Positions 26,001 through 32,085 of a DNA stretch of 39,522 bases are shown piece by piece; within the stretch, counting starts at the first letter, position 1, and each line of letters begins with the position of its first letter. The DNA lies in assembly GCA_026988315.1 (NCBI GenBank), contig JALSLJ010000088.1, forward strand, positions 1 to 39,522, written 5' to 3'. The translations under genes and the position numbers were made by a program. The stretch comes from Sulfurimonas sp. Lineage in GTDB: Bacteria; Campylobacterota; Campylobacteria; Campylobacterales; Sulfurimonadaceae. The notes under the pieces were generated by a model. That model had not been told where the DNA came from. It worked only from the letters and a program-made list of their open reading frames with translations, and did no database searches.

Positions 26001-26993
26001 TTGAAAATATTTTCACTTTTTTTTATTGTAGCAACTCTACTCTTTACTGGCTGTAGTAGCAAAAAGGTTTATGAACCTGAAAATGTTACAAATCATTGGC
26101 ACAAATATGGTGATACAAACCAAAGCATCATCGATATAACATCAGATTTAGCACTTCTTGAAAATCAAAAAGTTTTATCTAAAGATGGCACTATTGATGT
26201 TGCAATTGACAAATCTTATAGACTTCTTGGCAGTAGTGATGGGTGGATAATCAGTTCAAATGTTGAGGGGAATGTAACTTTACAATATATCGAGGATAAC
26301 TCTACACAAGAAAACTTTACACTTAAAAAGACTATTGCAGCTGCTAGTGTAAAAAACAATATACTGGCTGTTTTGTTTGCCGATAATGAGATGGCACTTT
26401 ATAATATCTCAACAAAAGAGTTACTTATAAAGGTTCAGGGAAAGGCACCCATAGTTGTTGATTCAAGAATAGTCAGCCCATATTTTATGAATGATTTAGT
26501 TTTATTTTTAACACTTGATGGGAAAATAGTTATTGTAAACTCTACACTGAAAAAGAAACTCAGAACTATTATAGTTTCATCTGAAGACCACTTTAACAAT
26601 ATCATATACTTCAATGTAATTGATGGAAAACTCATTGCTGCAACAGGTCATAAGATACTCTCTCTTGCCGAGAAAGAGATTCGTGTCAAGTATGAAATTC
26701 GCACTATTGTTTATGACAACAAAGATATTTTCATCACAACAAAACAGGGCGAGGTTCTATCTTTAACACCAGATTTGCAAGTAAATGCAAAAACTAAGTT
26801 TCCATTTGCTCACTTTATTGGAGCAATCAGCACTGATGATAAATTATATCTTTTAGAAAAAGAGGGTTATATCATAGAGCTCTCAAAAGATTTACTTGAA
26901 TATACTGTATATGAAGTTGACATTGATGATGGGTATATATTTGTTGGAGATAAAACTTTCTATATAGATGATGAGTTTATCTCAATAAAGTAA
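26001..26993 (+). CDS. BamB-like outer-membrane assembly lipoprotein (beta-propeller)
   Basis: A 330-residue lipoprotein beginning with TTG 26001 and a lipobox LLFTGC (Cys18). The mature part consists of repeated short beta strands with motifs such as SSDGWIISSNVEGNVTL, LVLFLTLDGKIVIVNS and DIFITTKQGEVLSLTP, consistent with a PQQ-type beta-propeller as in BamB. Location after the YfgM-like gene supports the call. It lacks the most conserved Trp/Gly of E. coli BamB, so this is a family-level call. It overlaps the next gene's ATG by one base. Confidence 0.65.
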   Translation: MKIFSLFFIVATLLFTGCSSKKVYEPENVTNHWHKYGDTNQSIIDITSDLALLENQKVLSKDGTIDVAIDKSYRLLGSSDGWIISSNVEGNVTLQYIEDNSTQENFTLKKTIAAASVKNNILAVLFADNEMALYNISTKELLIKVQGKAPIVVDSRIVSPYFMNDLVLFLTLDGKIVIVNSTLKKKLRTIIVSSEDHFNNIIYFNVIDGKLIAATGHKILSLAEKEIRVKYEIRTIVYDNKDIFITTKQGEVLSLTPDLQVNAKTKFPFAHFIGAISTDDKLYLLEKEGYIIELSKDLLEYTVYEVDIDDGYIFVGDKTFYIDDEFISIK

Positions 26994-27808
26994 TGTCAAA
27001 CGAACTAGAGGCTTTTATAGAGTTTATACGCATAAGAAAGTCTCTAAGTAAGAAAACCATTGAGGCTTACGGTAGTGACTTAAGCTCTATAGAAAATGAA
27101 CTCTCAAAACCACTTATAAAATTAGACTCATCCACACTTTTAACCCTACTCTCAAAATATAAAAACAAAAGAACACTTAACAGAAAACTATCATCAGTAA
27201 ATGCTTTCTTTGCCTTTTGTTATAAAAGTCAGTTTAACGATACAGTTACAAAACTAAAATTAGCAAAAATTCCAAAACATCTTCCAACATTTTTATCTTT
27301 TGATGAGATACAAAATTCACTCAAACTTATAGATACCTCTACTTGGATAGGGCTTCGTGATTATGCTTTAATCCTATTTTTATATGCAACAGGTACTAGG
27401 ATTAGTGAATGTTTGGCTCTCAAAAGAGATGACATTGATGGGGAGTGGTTGCATATACGACACGCCAAAGGTGAAAAGGAAAGGATAGTACCCATAGCTA
27501 AAGTTGCAAGGGAAGCAATAATCACTTATTTGAATGCATTTAAATACGAAAGAGAATCTATTTGGTGCAACTATAAAGGGGATACACTCAGCAGAATAAG
27601 TGCGTACAAAATAACACAAAAATATTTAGGTGTCTCGCCACATGTTTTAAGACACTCTTACGCAACCTCTCTCATAATGGGAGGAGCAGACTTAAGAGTG
27701 GTTCAGGAGTTACTTGGTCACTCATCACTACTAACAACTCAAATCTATACCCACATCCAAAAGCAAAGCCTAAAAGAGACTGTTGAAGTGTGTCATCCCA
27801 TGTCTTAA
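26993..27808 (+). CDS. Tyrosine recombinase, XerC/XerD family
   Basis: A 271-residue integrase-fold protein with an N-terminal SAM-like core-binding domain (AFIEFIRIRKSLSKKTIEAY) and a catalytic domain. All active-site residues are visible: Arg in ATGTRISECL, Lys near HAKGEKERIVP, His/Arg in HVLRHSYATSL, His in LLGHSSLLTT and Tyr in IYTH. It is somewhat shorter than the H. pylori/Campylobacter XerH (about 355 residues), so it could be the chromosome-dimer resolvase of this lineage or a related recombinase. It is coupled by TAATG to the BamB-like gene, which argues for a housekeeping gene rather than a mobile one. I saw no certain dif site. Confidence 0.85.
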   Translation: MSNELEAFIEFIRIRKSLSKKTIEAYGSDLSSIENELSKPLIKLDSSTLLTLLSKYKNKRTLNRKLSSVNAFFAFCYKSQFNDTVTKLKLAKIPKHLPTFLSFDEIQNSLKLIDTSTWIGLRDYALILFLYATGTRISECLALKRDDIDGEWLHIRHAKGEKERIVPIAKVAREAIITYLNAFKYERESIWCNYKGDTLSRISAYKITQKYLGVSPHVLRHSYATSLIMGGADLRVVQELLGHSSLLTTQIYTHIQKQSLKETVEVCHPMS

Positions 27809-28917
27809 TCGTGATAAGTATCTCTAATTAATAAAAAGTCGTCTAAATTATCTTTAAAAAGTTCCACTAGCTTCGGATCAAAATGTTTACCACTCTCTTG
27901 ATCAAAAAATTCTAAAATCTTATCTAATTCCCAAGCCTTTTTATATATTCTATCACTCCCTAAGGCATCAAAAACATCTGCTACAGCAGTGATGCGACCA
28001 TATATATGGATATCTTCACCTGCTAATCCATTTGGATACCCTGTGCCATCATACTTCTCGTGGTGCTCTAAGGCAACTGTAGCCGCAGCTTTAAGGATAG
28101 GTTTATTGGACATTTTAAGCATATTAAACCCTAACTGTGCATGAGTTTTCATTATTTCAAACTCCTCTTGTGTGAGTTTTCTCGGAGCATTTAAAATTTC
28201 ATCTGCGATAGCAACCTTACCAATATCATGCATTGGTGAAGCCATTTTTATGAGTTCTGATTCCTCTTGTGAAAGTCCGTATAATAGTGCAAGCTTTTGA
28301 GAATAAAGAGCTACCCTTTTTACATGGTATCCAGTTTCACGCGACCTTGTCTCACCTATCTCACCCATCGCATAAATAACTTCTCTTTGAGTTTCCTCTA
28401 TAGCATTGTTAAGCTCTATAATCTTAGTGACATCATGAACATAAATGAGCAATATCTTATCCTCTTTTACACCTTGGAGATACACTTGATAGGTTTTAGA
28501 ATCTACTACATATATACTTTCTTCATTGGCACTTGTGCTAATAAGTTCTTTCATATTAGTGATATTTAAATCATCAACACTCTGAATATGTTTAAAGTCA
28601 CTCTTTGCTATACGATTTTCAAACAACTTCTTGTCATTGCTGTCAAAAATAAAAGAAGCAGATCTGTTGTATTTTGGTAACTGCGATATATAATAACTAT
28701 CAAGACTAAATCTCTCATTTATTTTAAATAATGAATAAAAAAAACAGTGTTTTGTAAGTGCAGAATGAAAAAGAACAATACTTATAATTGCAAGCCAAAA
28801 GTAACCGTAAGCGACACTTACGAACAAGACAATAGAGGCTGCCATAAACCTTAAATAGGACTCAGAGTTACTCATATTACAACTAGCATTTTGTGAAAAC
28901 ATCTTCAACCTTAACAT
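27805..28917 (-). CDS. Membrane HD-GYP domain protein, probable cyclic-di-GMP phosphodiesterase
   Basis: A 370-residue protein. N-terminal hydrophobic segments (about 25-55, ASIVLFVSVAYGYFWLAIISIV) are followed by a PAS-like region (about 80-160) and a C-terminal HD-GYP domain. The latter shows MHDIGKVAIADEIL, HAQLGFNML, and HHEKYDGTGYPNGL, so both the HD and GYP signatures are intact and c-di-GMP hydrolysis is expected. It converges with the recombinase gene, overlapping by four bases. Upstream lies the 230-bp repeat element. Confidence 0.9.
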   Translation of the reverse strand: MLRLKMFSQNASCNMSNSESYLRFMAASIVLFVSVAYGYFWLAIISIVLFHSALTKHCFFYSLFKINERFSLDSYYISQLPKYNRSASFIFDSNDKKLFENRIAKSDFKHIQSVDDLNITNMKELISTSANEESIYVVDSKTYQVYLQGVKEDKILLIYVHDVTKIIELNNAIEETQREVIYAMGEIGETRSRETGYHVKRVALYSQKLALLYGLSQEESELIKMASPMHDIGKVAIADEILNAPRKLTQEEFEIMKTHAQLGFNMLKMSNKPILKAAATVALEHHEKYDGTGYPNGLAGEDIHIYGRITAVADVFDALGSDRIYKKAWELDKILEFFDQESGKHFDPKLVELFKDNLDDFLLIRDTYHD

Positions 28918-28960
28918 ATTATTTTATTTTGGTTACTATAACCTATCTCGGCTTAATTAT

Positions 28961-29190
28961 AAGTACCTCTCCATAAATAACTCAACTTCAGAAGCTTAAA
29001 AAGAGGGCTAATACAAGGCGAAAGCTCGTAGGAACTACTGGTAGTTTCAAGAGTTTTCAACGAAGTAGTAGCTCTCTTTTTAAGCTTCCCTTCGGGCGAA
29101 AAGCAAATAGCCCTAGTCCTGCAGAAATCTGCCTAGCACTAGAGCTATTTGCTTTTCGCTGAAGCTGGGGTTATTTATGGAGAGGTACTT
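28961..29190. repeat. 230-bp MITE-like element with terminal inverted repeats and two internal hairpin arms (long form)
   Basis: Both ends carry AAGTACCTCTCCATAAATAA facing inward (28961-28980 and the complement at 29171-29190), and the similarity extends to about 30 bases. Inside are two perfect arms: GAAGCTTAAAAAGAG (28991-29005) pairs with 29074-29088, and GCGAAAAGCAAATAGC (29096-29111) pairs with 29144-29159. Their loops contain the core blocks shared with the 108-bp element. The predicted shape is a closing stem with two long arms. No protein-coding potential is apparent, and no target duplication was certain. Confidence 0.8.
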
Positions 29191-29215
29191 AAAATAAAGT
29201 TCAATACTTTTTTTG

Positions 29216-29251
29216 ATATAATAACTATATCATATAATATAGTTATTATAT
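29216..29251. repeat. AT-only perfect palindrome
   Basis: ATATAATAACTATAT (29216-29230) and ATATAGTTATTATAT (29237-29251) are perfect 15-base inverted repeats with a 6-base loop, between the long element and the HD-domain gene. It could be an operator or cruciform; no function is evident. The remainder of the 28918-29376 gap holds the two repeat features and AT-rich sequence. Confidence 0.6.
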
Positions 29252-29344
29252 TAGTTATTTTAAAAAGAGGTTCTCTACTTAACTTTTTGAGCATTGTAAA
29301 AGCTTTTTCTACTAAAAAATGCTCCTTGTTGGATGTTAGAGATG

Positions 29345-29366
29345 TTTTGACTCAGAACTTAATTTA
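29345..29366. repeat. Isolated end of the TAAGT-CTGAGTC element
   Basis: TTTTGACTCAGAACTTAA and the following four bases are identical over 22 positions to 31174-31195. It is one end only, 11 bases before the HD-domain gene. Confidence 0.65.
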
Positions 29367-29376
29367 AAGCGAAACA

Positions 29377-29847
29377 ATGAACAAAGTAAATAACAATTTT
29401 TTTTCAAAACCATATTTAAGATCACTCTTTTTTATCCAAAATAATTGGCACCAGCATGGTGTACTTATTCATACTCTTCGGGTTGCCTATTATTGTTTAA
29501 AAAACAAAGAGTACAAACTATTAGCGGCTGCCTTGCTTCATGATATTGGAAAGCCCTCAGTTGCCTACCAAAAGAGTGAAGATATTGAACATGGAGAGTA
29601 TAGCTTTACAGACCATGAAGAGAAAAGTTACCAGATTATTAAAAATTGGTTTTTTGTCAGTGACTACACAAAAGAGATAGTTCGCTATCATTATTTAATT
29701 CGCGATATTCAAAAGAGTAAAAAAGAGGACTTATCAAGATATGCTCTTAAAAAAGATATTTGGGATACTTTAGATGAAGAGATACAAGAAGATTTGAAAA
29801 GATTTTTACATTATGACGACTTAGGAAAAGGAAAAAAAAGAAGATAA
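29377..29847 (+). CDS. HD-domain protein (predicted metal-dependent phosphohydrolase)
   Basis: A 156-residue soluble protein with an HD fold: H in WHQHGVLIHTLRVAYY, the HD pair in AALLHDIGKPSVAY, a His in FTDHEEKSYQII and a further one in VRYHYLIRD. The order H...HD...H...D fits a single-domain HD phosphohydrolase, like the tRNA nucleotidyltransferase-associated or RelA-like subgroup, acting on nucleotides or phosphorylated molecules. Substrate unknown. The start is ATG 29377, behind an element end and without a strong ribosome site. The basic C-terminus (GKGKKRR) is notable. Confidence 0.75.
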   Translation: MNKVNNNFFSKPYLRSLFFIQNNWHQHGVLIHTLRVAYYCLKNKEYKLLAAALLHDIGKPSVAYQKSEDIEHGEYSFTDHEEKSYQIIKNWFFVSDYTKEIVRYHYLIRDIQKSKKEDLSRYALKKDIWDTLDEEIQEDLKRFLHYDDLGKGKKRR

Positions 29848-29927
29848 TCAAATAAAAAGTAAAACTAATACTAAATTAACATTTTTTATATAAAATTCTT
29901 GCAAATATTTTTAAGGAAAGATTTTCA

Positions 29928-30434
29928 ATGGCAAAAAAGCTACTCCCTTTTTTAATTATTATCATCATTATCATTATTATTGTAGCAATATTTTTATCTT
30001 TAGCATCCACAAAAAGGATGATAGTTATTCAAGAGGGAAATCTTCAGCAATTACCAATAAAGATGGAACTAAGTAAATATCAAGACAGTGATTGTGGGAT
30101 GGTGATAGAAGATTTACAATATGCTTCTCAAGTTGTTGCAAAAAATGGTAAAACTTGGTTCTTTCATGACCATGGAGGGTTTATTAATTGGCTCAAAGAT
30201 AAAGAGTTCAAAGATGATGTAGTGATTTGGGTGATGAGTAGAGATACACGAAAATGGATAGATGGAAGAAAGGCCTTTTACTCTTTAACTGAGAATACAC
30301 CAATGGGTTTTGGTTTTGGCGCATATGAAACAAAAGCAAAAGGGTATGTAGATTTCGATACAATGAGACTTCGGGTGCTTCGTGGTGAAACATTAAACAA
30401 TCCATACATAAAACAACAACTCTTAGGTAAATAA
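29928..30434 (+). CDS. NosL-like membrane-anchored protein, probable copper-site protein
   Basis: A 168-residue protein with an Ile-rich membrane anchor (eight or more consecutive Ile, about 10-18) and an exported domain containing DSDCGMVIEDLQYASQVV and KTWFFHDHGGFINWL. The Cys-Gly-Met motif (Cys56, Met58) and the F-x-D-x-G-x2 segment are typical of NosL, the Cu(I)-binding lipoprotein of nitrous oxide reductase assembly. Here the anchor is a helix instead of a lipobox, and no nosZ is nearby. It precedes a DsbD_2-type membrane protein by eight bases, suggesting joint copper handling for oxidase assembly. That is inference. Confidence 0.65.
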   Translation: MAKKLLPFLIIIIIIIIIVAIFLSLASTKRMIVIQEGNLQQLPIKMELSKYQDSDCGMVIEDLQYASQVVAKNGKTWFFHDHGGFINWLKDKEFKDDVVIWVMSRDTRKWIDGRKAFYSLTENTPMGFGFGAYETKAKGYVDFDTMRLRVLRGETLNNPYIKQQLLGK

Positions 30435-30442
30435 TAAACTTC

Positions 30443-31156
30443 ATGGAAACAGTAAATATTCTAACAATTATTAGTATCGCTTTTTTAGGCTCTTTTGGTC
30501 ACTGCATAGGGATGTGTGGTGGTATAGTGGTCGCTTACTCTACTATAAAAATCGATCCTAAAAGTTCTAAAGTGTCTCAAAGTGGAGCACATCTGCTCTA
30601 TTCATCTGGCAGAATATTAACATACTCTATTCTCGGTGCCATCTTTGGTTTTTTAGGTGGTGTAGTAACTTTTAGTAACAATGCAAATGGAGGGCTTCTG
30701 ATATTTGCAGGTATTGCCATGATTTTAGCTGGTCTTTCACTTATGGGAAAAATAAAATTTCTTACTCTAATAGAACACTCTTTTTCTTCATCAAGTATCT
30801 ATAAAAATGCTTTTAGATCTATTTTAAATTCAAAATCAAATTTAAGCTTTTTTATACTTGGGATGCTCAACGGTCTTTTACCTTGTGGCTTTGTATATTT
30901 TTTCGCCATCACAGCTGCAAGCACAGCCGATCCTTTTTACGGTGCTTTAGTTATGTTTATTTTTGGTCTTAGCACTGTTCCAGCTATGTTTGGACTAGGT
31001 TTTCTAACCTCTCTTACATCTGCAACAAGCTTTCGAAACATGATGATGAGCCTTTCCTCTATAGCTGTTATACTTTATGGAGCCTATACTATTTATAATG
31101 GCTATGGCTACATCGCTAATCCTCAAAAAAACTTGACTGAATGCCATGATAAATAA
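30443..31156 (+). CDS. DsbD_2/TauE-like integral membrane protein (cytochrome oxidase/copper-assembly type)
   Basis: A 237-residue, about six-helix protein. It starts SFGHCIGMCGGIVVAYS with the conserved C-x3-C pair, has LLYSSGRILTYSILGA, and later NGLLPCGFVYFFAI with a third Cys and a Pro. This is the family annotated 'sulfite exporter TauE/SafE' or 'DsbD_2', often encoded with cbb3 oxidase (cco) genes and thought to transport or reduce copper. The preceding NosL-like gene supports a copper role. The stop codon TAA (31154-31156) is the first three bases of the repeat element downstream. Confidence 0.8.
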   Translation: METVNILTIISIAFLGSFGHCIGMCGGIVVAYSTIKIDPKSSKVSQSGAHLLYSSGRILTYSILGAIFGFLGGVVTFSNNANGGLLIFAGIAMILAGLSLMGKIKFLTLIEHSFSSSSIYKNAFRSILNSKSNLSFFILGMLNGLLPCGFVYFFAITAASTADPFYGALVMFIFGLSTVPAMFGLGFLTSLTSATSFRNMMMSLSSIAVILYGAYTIYNGYGYIANPQKNLTECHDK

Positions 31157-31190
31157 GTCCTGAGTTGGTGTTATTTTGACTCAGAACTTA
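31154..31190. repeat. Core-less (collapsed) inverted-repeat element
   Basis: TAAGTCCTGAGT faces ACTCAGAACTTA with the 13-base remainder of a right end between them. It is exactly the two ends of the 108-bp form with the core missing. It can fold into an 11-12-bp stem with one mismatch and may act as terminator for the membrane protein gene, whose stop codon it contains. Confidence 0.7.
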
Positions 31191-31218
31191 ATTTAGGGTA
31201 TCTCTAATTTTAAAGTGA

Positions 31219-31224
31219 TATAAT
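31219..31224 (+). promoter_or_regulatory. Putative -10 box for HDOD gene
   Basis: TATAAT 36 bases before the GTG start; AAAGG serves as ribosome site. Confidence 0.4.
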
Positions 31225-31260
31225 AAGCACAAAATAAAGAAATTTATAAAGGCTTATATT

Positions 31261-32085
31261 GTGAAAACATCTATTATAGAGAGTATCAACGCTCTACCTC
31301 CACTTTCAAAAACTATAATTGACATAAATACTGTTTATGCTAATGAAGACTCATCTATTCACGATTTAGCTAAAGTTATTGAAAATGATCCTATGATTGT
31401 TGCAAATCTCCTAAAAACAGCAAACTCGCCCCTCTATAGTTTTGGTCGAGAGATTAAAAATATTGCCCAAGCTGTAAGCCTTTTTGGGATGAATATGACC
31501 CGCTCTATCGCCATTGGAAACTCTGTAAGAAAACTTTTAAATGTAGATATGCAACCCTATGGAATCACTCCAGATAAATTTGCTGATATATCAAGTATGC
31601 AAGCAAAGTTGATGATTGATTGGTACAAAAAGATAGATAAAGACAAAGCAGAAAAGTTGTATTTAGCTGCTTTTTTACAAGAAACAGGGAAAATTCTTAT
31701 CGCAAATGCTATCATACAAGATGATGAAACAATAAGTTTCCAATCAGAGGTAGAAAATTCTTCTAATGTAGCTATGGTTGAGAAATCATATGTTGATGTT
31801 ACAACTTCTGAAATCACTGCTGCTGTTTTTGAATTTTGGAAATTTGAGAGTGAGTTTTGCGAGATAATTAAATACGCAGATAATCCAAAAGCCGCTCCAG
31901 ATGAGCTTAAAGAATACTCTACAGCTCTTCATATTGTTAAAACAATCATCCCTATCAATAAGCCCTTTAGTGAAATGTCCATAAATTTTGGACTTCAACA
32001 AGCTAAAAATACTGGATATAGCAGTTCTATTTTAGAAAATGCTATTAACGATTTAGTACAAATACATTCAGAGGATAAGAATTGA
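31261..32085 (+). CDS. HDOD domain signalling protein
   Basis: A 274-residue HDOD protein starting with GTG 31261. The family hallmarks are INALPPLSKTIIDIN at the N-terminus, VIENDPMIVANLLKTANSP and SIAQ/AVSLFGMNMTRSIAI-type helices (here NIAQAVSLFGMN). HDOD domains are HD relatives lacking catalytic metal residues and act in signalling, often with c-di-GMP or two-component systems. Its stop overlaps the TTG start of polA by two to three bases, so it is translationally coupled to polA. Confidence 0.87.
   Translation: MKTSIIESINALPPLSKTIIDINTVYANEDSSIHDLAKVIENDPMIVANLLKTANSPLYSFGREIKNIAQAVSLFGMNMTRSIAIGNSVRKLLNVDMQPYGITPDKFADISSMQAKLMIDWYKKIDKDKAEKLYLAAFLQETGKILIANAIIQDDETISFQSEVENSSNVAMVEKSYVDVTTSEITAAVFEFWKFESEFCEIIKYADNPKAAPDELKEYSTALHIVKTIIPINKPFSEMSINFGLQQAKNTGYSSSILENAINDLVQIHSEDKN

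Noticed and set aside
26993-27808. Tyrosine recombinase as sign of an integrated element or integron
   Set aside because: It is translationally coupled to the BamB-like gene, no attachment-site duplication or cargo is seen, and its active site is Xer-like; a housekeeping role is simpler.
27816-27834. AAGTATCTCTAATTAATAA resembles the outer end of the long element
   Set aside because: It needs a gap and several mismatches (about 15 of 19) in AT-rich sequence inside the HD-GYP 3' end; could be chance.
29149-29367. 72-codon forward open frame
   Set aside because: It begins inside the right half of the 230-bp element, crosses the AT palindrome and ends in another repeat end; no ribosome site and no protein-like features.
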